A stretch of 64,000 nt of DNA from Canna indica (lineage: Eukaryota; Streptophyta; Magnoliopsida; Zingiberales; Cannaceae). Positions within the stretch are counted from its first letter, which is position 1, and every line of letters begins with the position of its first letter. Shown in pieces: positions 48,801 to 59,600 of the stretch. Position numbers and translations under genes: made by a program. The notes under the pieces are model-generated. The model searched no databases, was not told the origin of the DNA, and saw only the letters and a program-made list of their open reading frames with translations. The stretch is from contig CP136891.1 of assembly GCA_034359265.1 (NCBI GenBank), positions 7,144,501 to 7,208,500 on the forward strand. The letters are read 5' to 3'.

Positions 48801-51737
48801 GAAATCTTGTACCATAGTGGGCAGGCATTACAGTCCAGATTTACGATACTGTTATCTTTCATGTGGTACTATACTAGTTGAGATCAGAAGTACCAGACTG
48901 TATTGGCCTGTGTATGGAAAGACCTAAGTCCCAAAAGCAAATTTTTAGTCATTATACTATCTTTTTTAGTTGTTTGGGGTGATTTTTGTTCTACTCCTCT
49001 CTCTCTCAAATTGCCACCATAGTCTCTTCCAACTCTCTAACTCTCTTGTAATTCTCCTTCAGTCTAAACTCTATCATGGAACCATACCATTTGGAACACT
49101 GTTATAATTTGTAACTAAGTATCTCTTTTAATTGGTTAGTTTTTGGTTGTATTTGAACTCTGTTATTTGAGTTTTTGTCTATTTTCAATCAAGTTTTCAT
49201 CCATATTAGGTTCTAAACTAATGTTATTCATTTGCTATGGAAGTAAAATAACCAAATTAGAATTGGTAGGATGGGGCCTGGTCATATTTGGTCAGTGCAG
49301 TCCCTTATCTTGTGTTGTACAATAGAGTATGGGTATCATACAGCTCTAACTGAACCATGCTGGCATGCTGTAAATTTTTAAAGAATTTGAATCTTTTGTT
49401 TGCTAAATAAAACCTTTTGTATTTTTGTTACTGTATCATGGATTGATTTAATTTTAATTACAGGGCAAATAACATCATACTTGCCAGCTGGAGGTCCCTT
49501 TGTTAGAATGGATAGCCATGTTTACCCAGGCTATGTGGTGCCCCCAAGCTATGACTCCTTACTTGGAAAGGTGCCTTTCTTGATTTCTTCTTTGCTATTA
49601 AGCCACAGATGATTTCATACAAGTCTTCTTATCTTATGTTAATTGTTATGTTATGAGGCTGTCCTGATCCACGTTTTATGGATAAGGTATTTTTAGATTA
49701 TTTTATCATGCCTTTCTGGAGTTCTTATATATATTTTTTCTTTTTGGTTTAGCTTATTGTTTGGGCACCAACCAGGGAGAAAGCAATAGAAAGAATGAAA
49801 AGAGCCCTGGATGACACCATTGTCACAGGTTAAAGTTCTTGCCTTTTCGAGTACCTTCAATATAAATTTTAGTATGTTCTTAAATTTTCTACTATGTAAT
49901 TTTCCATTTTTCTTGTGTTCCTTCTTTCAAATATAAGGTAGGAAGTGCAACTTAATTAGGTCCCCTAGGCAACTTTCTTCCTTTTGCAGAAAGTGTGTCA
50001 ACCAAACAAGGACAAAATTGTACTTGCTGAAGTTGTACTTCCAAACAAGAAGTTATGTCAATCAAATGAGGCCTTAAGTTTGGCAAATATTCTTGCTTAC
50101 AAGAATCAATTTTGTAGATATGCCACTGTAGTTAAATTATTGATATAATTCTGACATTAACAATCCAATTGACATTATTGCCACTTATGTCATCTAGTGC
50201 ATTTTCACTTATAATCTTCACAAGTATATTAGATATATTTGATTCATGGTTTTATGATTTTGTATCTATTGCTTAATTACCTTTTGTGATATATTTTCTT
50301 GAGCAGGAGTTCCCACTACAATTGAATACCACAAGCTAATTCTTGACATTGAGGTATGCCAACTTTGAAATTTGTGCCAAAAACCTTGAAGATACTCAAC
50401 AAATAAATATTGAGAAACTAATTTTAACTCTTCGTTTGAAAATTTTCTCTTTTCTGCTTATGGAACTACAGGACTTCAGAAAAGGAAAGGTAGATACTGC
50501 ATTCATACCAAAGCATGAGATGGAGTTGGCTGCAGTGAGTATCTATCTATTCTGCTTTTGATTAAAATCTTTGTTACGAGCATTTGTAATCATTATTCTT
50601 TTAGCAAGTATATTCTTCTTTAAAGAGTAGGAACTAGTAGTCACCCTAGTAATATAAATATTCAAAGTTCAGAGAGTAGTATAACTTTTTGAAGTGATTT
50701 TGGAATGACTACATGGTTTCTTCTTATAATTGACCCGAAATGTGGGGAATGAGTTAGAATTGTAATGAGATTTTAACAAGTTTTTATTACCATGAAAGGT
50801 GGTGTGGGTATGAGGGGGATGGAGCCAAAAGAGAATGAAAAACATAATTAATATTAATTTTTGGTAAAAAAATGAATCTTGCCCATTTCCAACCATTATG
50901 TAACAAACAAATGAATGCCATTAGTACTACATTCTCATTCCCGTATCTTCTGAATCTTTAATATCCTAGTTTAGTCCCACATTCAGAGTATATTGGATGT
51001 AGTGTTGACTCATAAGGCTTGATGAGTTTGCTACTATCAACTTTTGCTTAAGCATTTTAATTAGGCTAATAGGTTGACCTATGAAGTTGATGAGTCAGTT
51101 ATCTATCAAGCAAGTCGTGATTGTCGTGATATTTGGTATCAGAGTAAGACCTAGTCCTAGGTAATGGTGAGGAAGTCTATGTGAGAAATGGCTACCTAGG
51201 AGTTGTGGTGGAGCCGCTACTAGGCTAGACCTCACATGCCGCTGACTTAGGTGTGATTTTGGGCTATGTGTTAGACTGAAGTTGGGTCTTATGGAGTTAT
51301 CTTAATGAGGACATCAATACACAAGGGGTGGAGATTGTAATACTCTAGTTTAGTCCCACATTGGGAGTATATTGAATGTGGTGTTGACTTATAAGGCTTG
51401 ATGAGTGTACTACTATCAACTTCAGCTTAAGCTTTTTAATTATGCCAATGGTACTGTTTTGGTTAAATGACACCAAGATGCCTTTTCCATGTTTTCCGAG
51501 ATTGTGTTTGGTTACTCCATTGTATTTAGTTGTCCCTTTCACGTAACAACTGGACGCATGACGATAGAAAATTTATTTAAGTGTTCACTAGTCTTTGTTT
51601 TTAGCAAAGGGTAAGTGGTGAAGGCAGAATTTAATGGATTCACGATCTTGCTTACCCTTTTATGATGATGAATGAATCATTTTTGTTAAGTGCAGCCCCT
51701 GCAACTGGTCCTCTCTACAGCTGCAGCGAACAACTAG
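39880..51737 (+). CDS. CAC2: Biotin carboxylase subunit of plastid acetyl-CoA carboxylase
   Basis: 531 residues from 16 exons: 39880-39921, 40785-41122, 41238-41379, 41869-41967, 42096-42152, 43829-43900, 46686-46775, 47547-47606, 48044-48229, 48321-48413, 48494-48575, 49464-49570, 49753-49828, 50307-50353, 50472-50534, 51696-51737. It catalyses ATP-dependent carboxylation of biotin on BCCP, the first half-reaction of heteromeric ACCase, which feeds plastid fatty acid synthesis. A Ser-rich, basic N-terminus of about 70 residues looks like a transit peptide. The enzyme starts at [18 protein letters not shown]. Visible motifs are [20 protein letters not shown] (ATP-grasp loop), [32 protein letters not shown] (with the catalytic Arg) and [13 protein letters not shown]. 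The length fits the ~535-residue family. The last exon, ending [10 protein letters not shown], is inferred from splice sites and is less certain. Introns are long, up to 2.8 kb, and hold transposon relics and a TRIM. Confidence 0.95.
45880..46289 (-). mobile_element. hAT-like terminal relic in biotin carboxylase intron 6
   Basis: Ends ...GGTATGGCACGGTATTTAAAATCATG, similar to the terminus of the element at 11941-12619, with CCGGCCGTATTGGG-type subterminal motifs. Read on the minus strand it contains TATATAAACACC followed by a CTCTCTCGCTC-rich leader, like the promoter end of an autonomous element. It shares this layout with 34300-34769. The inner boundary is unclear, and the sequence down to about 45470 could belong to the same insertion. 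Confidence 0.45.
50957..51451 (+). mobile_element. TRIM (miniature LTR retrotransposon), right LTR truncated
   Basis: The left LTR, about 50957-51131, and the right LTR, from about 51335, share TAGTTTAGTCCCACATT, GTGTTGACT.ATAAGGCTTG and TACTATCAACTT. A primer-binding site TGGTATCAGAG, complementary to the 3' end of initiator tRNA-Met, lies at 51134-51144, directly after the left LTR. A purine-rich tract (AAGGGGTGGAGA) precedes the right LTR. The internal region is only about 200 bp and non-coding. The right LTR stops matching after about 51451. It lies in the last intron (50535-51695) of the biotin carboxylase gene, in sense orientation. Confidence 0.82.
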
Positions 51738-53450
51738 ATTGATAGGTGCAGGGTTACAGCTGCAGTCTGCTGCTGCTTAGAATGACAATGAGATGGTTTT
51801 CCGTTTCAAATAGAATTATTTACTTCATCTCCGGGCATTAAGGTGATAAAAAAGATGTTGTAATTACCCATTAATTTGAGAGATTTTGTTCTACGAATAT
51901 TTTTTAATTTGTTAAACAAATGAACCATTAATGGTTTCCGATATTTGGATCGTGTACCAAGAATTGAAATTAGTCTCACGTATGTACTCCATAAGGACCA
52001 TAACTACAAACCTTGTAAAGCGTTTAAGTATCTTCTTAAGTACTCATAAACTTCTTTTCTACCATGATAAGTCAGGAATGCAGCTATGAAGTTGCTTCGT
52101 TGAAATATCGACAAGATTTAATGCTTATTTGGCATCTGTTCAAGCAATTAATCTTTGTATAACTCAGAAAGCAATAACGGTATATTAGGATGCCTATTTG
52201 ACCAATACATTATTGTTTTTATGAACTTTAGTAGATTGAAATAATTTGATAGTTTTGAAATAGAAGTATGATTTAAAAATATGGAGGCTTCAAATTAATA
52301 TAAGAAGCAAACATGACTAAGGCATTGCTCATATTTCATTGGATAGGATATGATATATTATAGAAGCATAACAAATGGGAAATAAAGATCAATATGATAT
52401 TTTTAGTGTACACAAGATGTAAAATTAATTTTATATATCTAATTTTATTTCCTTTTAATACAAGCATTAAATAAATAAGGAATTAAGATATTATTCCTTA
52501 TCTTATTCTTTTATTTTTAATCAAAAATAAATGACTATAGTTTATGGATAACTGAGGTAATTTATCGCATCTGAAATCATCATCCCTTACTGTCATAGTT
52601 TAGTGTTTAAATCGAAGTAAATTCATTGTGCGACGGTGTACGCTTCTTCTTACTTTAGACATTGTGTTCTGCAGCCATTCATAAATACATAGCGTTATCC
52701 TTGAGAGATATTGTGGTTAATTAGGAACATATTTTCTAAATAAAAATAGGAAAATTATCTACAGCTTAACTTCAAAAGAAATTGCCGTTTTTCAAGCCTT
52801 CAAAATAGAACATACATGTCTTTAAACATGTGCATCTTACAAATACTACTTCATATTTAGTTAATATCGAAAGGCCTAAAAATTTCATATAATTAATCCC
52901 AATTAAAAAGTAATATGCACGAAATTTGAGAAAATTAGAGAACCACTAAGTAGGTCTTGACAGAGACCGGTCCAAGTCAAAGTGTTTGGGTCAGAAAATA
53001 TTAACCGAGCCTGGTACTCGACTTGCATTCTAAAAACTTGACGTTGATCGATTTGGGTTGGTCACATTAGTTACAAGTGAATTTTTAGCAACATTTTAAT
53101 TTCAAACTTAAAAGTAAACTGAAATATTAACTCAAGTTTCATGTATTAAATTAAAATATAAACATAGGCAATTTCCATTAACTTATAGATTAAATCGAAA
53201 TATAGTCAAATTAGTATCATTTTATGAATTAAAATAAAATAATACTTAAAGAGGAATTATTATGTGATTATGCTCACTTATCTTTATTAAATGGACAACA
53301 AGAGGATGGATCAATATATTTAAAAAATGACGAATTAATATAATTGAGTCAAATTGATAAATGAGTGTATAATATATATTTAAAAAATCAACTATATTTA
53401 ACTAGGAACTAACATAAACGAACCGGTTAGCGAGGAGTCACTATAAATAT
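51738..53450. other. Intergenic DNA between biotin carboxylase and RPL12 genes
   Basis: The first few hundred bases are probably biotin carboxylase 3' untranslated sequence. The rest is AT-rich with no open frame of note. A short stretch at about 52950-53060 (GACCGGTCCAAGTC, GGTACTCGACTTG) looks like transposon subterminal sequence, but no ends were found. Confidence 0.5.
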
Positions 53451-53451
53451 C

Positions 53452-53459
53452 CTTGCATC
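53452..53459 (+). promoter_or_regulatory. TATA box of the RPL12 gene
   Basis: TATAAATA about 70 bp upstream of the start codon. It is followed by a pyrimidine-rich leader and a telo-box-like AAAGCCCTAA at about 53482, a motif class common near plant ribosomal protein gene starts. Confidence 0.7.
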
Positions 53460-53525
53460 AGTACATCTGCCTCCCTCCCCAAAAGCCCTAACTCAGAATC
53501 CAGGTTCTTCGCCGCCGCTGTCGAA

Positions 53526-54026
53526 ATGCCACCCAAATTCGACCCGACTCAGGTCGTCGATGTCTACGTCCGCGTCACAGGCGGCGAGGTAGGTGCGGCG
53601 AGTTCTCTCGCGCCAAAGATCGGACCTTTGGGGCTCTCCCCGAAGAAGATCGGAGAAGACATTGCCAAGGAGACGGCCAAGGACTGGAAGGGGCTTCGTG
53701 TGACTGTCAAGCTCACCGTCCAGAACCGGCAGGCCAAGGTCACTGTCGTCCCCTCCGCTGCCGCACTCGTCATCAAGGCCCTCAAGGAGCCCGAGCGCGA
53801 CCGTAAGAAGACTAAGAACATCAAGCACAACGGCAACATCTCCCTTGACGACGTCATCGAGATCGCGAGGGTTATGAGTCCCAGGTCCATGGCCAAGGAC
53901 CTCTCCGGTACCATCAAGGAGATCCTGGGAACCTGCGTCTCCGTTGGATGCACCGTTGACGGGAAGGACCCGAAGGATCTCCAGCAGGAAATCTCCGATG
54001 GAGACGTCGAGGTGCCACTCGAGTGA
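53526..54026 (+). CDS. RPL12: Large-subunit cytosolic ribosomal protein L12 (uL11)
   Basis: 166 residues in a single exon, the full family length. It begins [20 protein letters not shown] and contains the uL11 hallmarks: [20 protein letters not shown] near the N-terminus (initiation- and rRNA-linked Pro-rich segment), then [17 protein letters not shown]. The C-terminal RNA-binding domain has [19 protein letters not shown] and [20 protein letters not shown]. It ends in an acidic tail (DGDVEVPLE). Role: it binds the GTPase-associated centre of 25S/28S rRNA at the base of the ribosomal stalk in the cytosol. Codons are strongly G/C-ending, as expected of a highly expressed monocot gene. The start is fixed by the conserved MPPKxDP sequence. 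Plant genomes usually have several copies. This one is followed directly by a tandem array. Confidence 0.97.
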   Translation: MPPKFDPTQVVDVYVRVTGGEVGAASSLAPKIGPLGLSPKKIGEDIAKETAKDWKGLRVTVKLTVQNRQAKVTVVPSAAALVIKALKEPERDRKKTKNIKHNGNISLDDVIEIARVMSPRSMAKDLSGTIKEILGTCVSVGCTVDGKDPKDLQQEISDGDVEVPLE

Positions 54027-54240
54027 GAATCACATATCTATGCATTCTGATCAACCTGCTTTAAATTGTTCCGAGTTTCTTGTGCGTGTAGTTCAGATGT
54101 ACTAGATAGTTTTGTCGAATCTTTATCAGGTAACTTATTCTGAAACATTCGAGGAATGCTTGCAATCAAAATTTATTGTTTTTAGCAGATAAAAGTGTGA
54201 TTTTGTTGGCAGTGAACTACTAATTGGCTTAATTTATGGA

Positions 54241-55110
54241 ATTTGCAACGTTGGGTAGCTTATTATTGTTTTCATGATTCGAGGTTTGTATTTCTTTTGA
54301 AATATTTGAATAATGAGATTAATGTTTCAAGGCACTTGGTACAAATCATACTTTGTTCTTGCCTTTCTGTTGACTTGATAAGAACTACGTTACTTTCGAT
54401 CACGATTCACAAGCTTGTTATTGTTTTCATGATTCATACTTTTTATAAATTTGCAACGTTGGGTAGCTTGTTATTGTTTTCATGATTCGAGGTTTGTGTT
54501 TCTTTTGAATTATTTGTATAAATTATGGAGTTTTATAATGAGATTAATGTTTCAAGTCAGTTGGTACAAATCATACTTTGTTCTTGTCTTCCCGTTGACT
54601 TGATAAGAACTACGTTACTTTCAATCACGATTCACAAGCTTGTTATTGGGTTGCTTGTTATTGTTTTCATGATTCATACTTTCTATAAATTTGCAACGTT
54701 GGGTAGCTTATTATTGTTTTCATGATTCCAGGTTTGTGTTTCTTTTGAAATATTTGTATAAATTATGAAGTATTATAGTGAGATTAATGTTTCAAGTCAC
54801 TTACAAATCATACTTTGTTCTTGCCTTCCTGTTGACTTATAAGAACTACATTACTTTCTATCACGATTCACAAGCTTGTTATTGGGTAGCTTGTTATTGT
54901 TTTCATGATTCATTCTTTTTATTAATTTGTAACGTTGGGTAGCTTGTTATTGTTTTCATGATTCGAGGTTTGTGTTTCTTTTGAAATATTTGTATAAATT
55001 TTAGAGTTTTATAATGAGATTAATGTTTTAAGTCACTTGGTACAAATCATACTTTGTTCTTGCCTTCATGTTGACTTGATAAGAAGGATAACGATTCACA
55101 AGCTAATGCT
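54241..55110 (+). repeat. Tandem array of about 240-bp units downstream of RPL12
   Basis: Almost four units. The landmark TTGCAACGTTGGGTAGCTT recurs at about 54243, 54451, 54691 and (as TTGTAACG...) 54929. Each unit also holds TTCATGATTCGAGGTTTGT, GAGATTAATGTTTCAAG, ACAAATCATACTTTGTTCTT and GTTGACTTGATAAGAACTAC. The first unit is shorter, about 208 bp. Copies differ by a few substitutions and small indels. The short open frames inside are repeated with the units and have no protein features. Sequence from 54027 to 54240 is presumably RPL12 3' UTR. Confidence 0.92.
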
Positions 55111-55833
55111 CAATGGAACTAACTCTCAGCATGAAGAGACGAGGAACTTATATACTTGTTTGACAACTTACACCCCTGGATAAGACCTCAAAGCACAAGC
55201 TGCCTCTATTATATATTTTATAAATTTATCAAGGCAATTCGGCTTTACACTGCCTTTTTGATACTCAAATTTATATTTTATAAATTTATCAAGGCAAATA
55301 AGTGACATGAATGACTTAAATCTAAGAAGGATCACACTTCAAGTATTTTCCGAGTATCAATATTTATTTACCGCTTAAACTAGGTTGGAGTATACATTAA
55401 TTAAATTTAGTGTATATTTGATTCAATACCTTAGTATTTATGTATTCATTAATAGGAGAACCGAATCGAGTTCAAGTTCAGGTGTGAACATTTTGATTCC
55501 TACCCATTGGTATCTCTACTCGAATTGTAATGTATGGCTTGACTCCTCAACGTGAATGCATAAGCACCAAAAGTAATAAGCAAATTGTAAGGAACTCAAT
55601 GTAAGTCAAAAAAGATTGCGCAGATTCTGATCAAATTGCCGTTTAAGTCTTGATTTATCTTGAGATTCTTGCACCATACGATTATATTGCCACTAGCTCA
55701 AAGATTTGTTTTCAAATAAATTCAATTCATAAATACAAGGAGAATAAGGTTTCTGCTTTGATGTTCCAAAATCTAGCCAAATGCATCAACAGCTTTTCCG
55801 TCTGTTTTTCCGGTCTTTTTTTCCATCATTAGA
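55111..55833. other. Intergenic DNA, nothing recognised
   Basis: AT-rich. A short local direct repeat (TATATTTTATAAATTTATCAA) occurs at about 55212 and 55269. No gene is supported. Confidence 0.5.
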
Positions 55834-56224
55834 GTCCAACTTTTATCGAAATTTTCAAATCTATCCTGACTTTTCATTTGTTTCAAATGCAAGTTTCAAC
55901 TCTCGATTCGTTTCAATAGTAGCATAGCGTCAAACTCGAGTTAAGTTTCCTGTTAAATTGTTGATCTAGCAATGATGACGTGTCTTAATAAGTTCAGTCA
56001 GTCATTAAATTAATATAAAAAATTAAATAGCCGACGTGTATTAGAAAGTGCAATCAACATTTTTTTTTAAAAAAAATAATCTTCTTAACTGGAGGTGGCA
56101 ATACATGAGGTCACTTAACTCGAGTCGACGGTGTGCTATAATTGAAACGAATCGAGAGTTGAAGCCCGCATTTGAAACAAATGAAAAGTCACGATAAATT
56201 TGAGAATTTCGGTAAAAATCGTGA
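55834..56224. mobile_element. Non-autonomous DNA transposon with about 120-bp inverted ends
   Basis: The left arm (TTTTATCGAAATTTTCAAAT, CTTTTCATTTGTTTCAAATG, CAACTCTCGATTCGTTTCAA, ACTCGAGTTAAG) reappears inverted from about 56110 to 56224. The core is about 150 bp and non-coding. Long inverted ends suggest a Mutator-like MITE, but no convincing target duplication was read, so the outer limits are approximate. Confidence 0.72.
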
Positions 56225-56669
56225 TATATTTATTAATTAACCCCATAGATTTTAGGAAGACATCCATTAACAAATTGCAGTTGATCAAACTTCTAACTAA
56301 TGTCAGTAATCAAACATGTTAACACATACAAAATGTAGATCATTTCACTACAAAAATATCCATCTTTCTGACCCTTGGTTTATGAACTGCTCATGCTCAT
56401 ACAAGAAAGTTAACATTGATAACAGATCAAGGAAATCCAACCATAGAATACATAGTAACTACTGAACAATTTGGAAGAATAAAAAAAATATATATCTAAG
56501 AGCTCTGTGATATATAGCTCTGTTCCTTTGTACATTCGAGAAAAAAAGAGTACATGCTGACTGCATGGAGAGGTTACATGAAGGTTAAGCAACAAAAAAC
56601 ATTGGAGCAGGTACCTGTTCTGAGAGGGTTGGACTTGGGAGCAGTTAAAGAAAGGTTGATTGACAAAAA

Positions 56670-59600
56670 TTAACTGACATGTCTGGGTTTACGTCTGTTT
56701 GGTCTAGGTTTGGCATGCTCTTGGCTTGATTCTGCTCCATGCTTCATAAACTTCTTCAAAATACAAGCCACAGCCAGCTGGGTGCCAATAGTAGTGCGCC
56801 CTCGTGAGAGGCAAACAATGCCACCAACAAGCAATAGACCATTTGCTATCCACTTCGTTGAAGGGCTCAATGGTTTCCTCTGCGATGCATCCACTATGCC
56901 ATGTTTGCTCAAGGCACTGCCTGATCTTTCTGAAACTTCTTGCATACTTGTCTCAGCATTGACCTCTAACTCTGGTGGCACCTAAAAGCAAGAACCAAAA
57001 ATATATCTACTTCAGTTAAAATGTTGCTTTCAATTATTTAATCAACCTAGAACATAAATAAGTAAATAAGATTGGCCAACAAAGCATTTGACTTAGATGG
57101 GACAGATCATTTTGGTGGTGCCAGAAAGTTCAACCATATACTGAAATTCTATGGCATGAAATGCCCCAGAACAAATCATGTTAAATGGTTAAATCTTGTA
57201 GATGTTCATATCACAGCTGAACTTTGATAAATTGCTTAAAATATGATCCTTTAGTTCCTGCAGCTTTACTAGGATGTAATTGGTCTCTTCAAAAAACAAA
57301 GGGATGTAGTTCATATTGCCATATTGGGGATTTTCATTTTGTACGAAATAAAAGGACCACATGTATTTAAACAAATGCTACTCATGTTAAGAAACAATTA
57401 TATGAAGTTGTTTACAGTAAAGTATAGATTGGGCTCTTTCCTAGCCTCTTAAGCTTTTGAAATAGTGATCACCAAATCAAATTTATCATTACAAGAATAG
57501 GAGGTTGAACTCTGCCAGTACTTCAAAAAATTGGATACTCCCCATTAAGTTAGCCCAAACATGGTACCTAAGTCAAATTGGCCAATTCAATTCAGTTCAT
57601 CTGAGGAGAAATGTTAAGAATATAAAGTATACATTGGGACATTTCCTAATATCTTCAACTTTTAGGAAATTGATCATCCAATAAAAAATAAACAGAAACA
57701 ATAGCCTCAACTTTTATCAAGCATGTCAAGCAATAATTTTATTGCATCACATGTTCTATGCATTATTAGTTAAAGGTCCATGCTAGACCAAAACGTTTAC
57801 AAGAGAAAATTTGTTGAGCATTCATAGTAATTATGCGATTAGATATGAAACCTGCATCCAAGAAATTGAAAATGACATAGACACCAAAAAACAGCTGCAC
57901 ATACAAGCAACATATATAGTGGGTCCTAATCCTCTCAAGTGGATGAGGACCTTTTCCACCTAATTTTTTAACCATTGGTTAATTTTAAGATTCATGGAAG
58001 AGATTTCGTCATCCAAATCAAGCAGCATGATTATCATCAAGATTAAATATTATCATCAATCATCTGCGTGCACAAAACTTAAAACTGAATCAACAACTAA
58101 AAAATTAGGTGGAAATCCTCATCCACTCAAGATGATAGGACCCCCATAATAAATATATTATTTGCTTAAATCAAGAGTCTCAACCCTTAATTTGTTAAGA
58201 AAAAGTGGCGAACTTAAATAGTTCGAATTTGATTGATCTTTTTCTGTTGCCATCACAGAATTAATTAGTCGGATTGAAGTTGGATAAAAAATGCTAACCT
58301 TTTTAATAAGTCTAAGAAGAGAAGGGGCAAATGTTGCGCGACCAGTGTGCGAGGAATATTCACGCAGTGCAATGTTCATCTTAGACACATAGCTCCATAT
58401 TCCCCTGGCAAATGCCAGCTTTGCCATCTCCACATTGAGGCCAGCATCTTCTTGATGAACCATTGTTATCTCACATGCATCCCTACCAGGAACTGCAACA
58501 GATAGCTTCACACAATCAACAGTAGATAAATAATGAGATGAGAGATTAAAATAAGATTAAAAAAACAATACAACAAATTTTGGCTAACAGCATGTTGACA
58601 CATACCACTGTCCTTCCTTCTCAACCATTTCTACAATCAGACTTGTTCAGTGTTTATCTTTGTCAATTATAATGAGATTCGAGGAAATCATCTATCAGTC
58701 TGATGCAGTACCAGGCTCGGATCAGAAATAATAGACTGCTTTTTTCAGGCACTTTGACATTTAGAGTACATGTTATCCACATACTGTTATATTTAACTCA
58801 ATTAGAAAGCTTGTATTTTGTTAAAGAAAATTAATTTTTTTTCAAGCATATGCTGCATATCCAATCAGCATTTGAAGTACTCCCCAATCCCCATACTGGT
58901 TGTCTAGTCAATAAGTGCCAGGTTCACTGTACTGATCCATACATGTGCAAACAAACTCGGGTGGTTCAGTTTGGTGTCATGCCGTATTCTATGGGTCTGC
59001 CTGGGATCCGAGACTTGATTCCCGATAAGTTGTATCATCTTGATATGCAACTAGATATAAAAGAAAAGCAATATTGGATATTATGGGATACCACGTAAAC
59101 TAGTCAAACCAAAACTTTCAGAATTATACAATGAAAGAAACCAGTAAAACTATGTTTTCTGACACATTACTCAACAACATTAATAGAAAAGTTGCTTGCC
59201 TTGTCTTATACGCCAACCTGATCTGAAAAAACCAACACGTACGTATTTTTTCTGCCGTGAAGCTAGAGGGTGCTCGCAATCCTACAAAGATCATAACAAA
59301 TAAATATTAGAGAAACATTGGCACAAATTATAAACTGTTAGACAAGAAGCCTAATGTCCAGCTATTTGAGTTCAACTACTATTATGATGTTTGATTAATC
59401 AAATGCCTCTTAGTTTAAACCATTTACTTAAATAGTTGACTAATTTTTTAGTGTAAGTCACTTCCTGACCATCAATATTTGTCTTCTAGAAATTGCAAGA
59501 GTTAACTCAAAAATTGTACGATCAACTCACCGTACCACATGATACTTATGATTCAAATATATAAGAAGCCAAAAAGAACAAAATGAGAGGCCCAAACTCT

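Noticed and set aside
53493..53953. Minus-strand open frames over RPL12
   Set aside because: They are shadows of the conserved uL11 coding strand with no homology of their own.
54241..55110. Repeat array considered as a CRISPR-like or satellite array
   Set aside because: Units are about 240 bp without repeat-spacer alternation, in a plant nuclear genome. It is a local tandem duplication.
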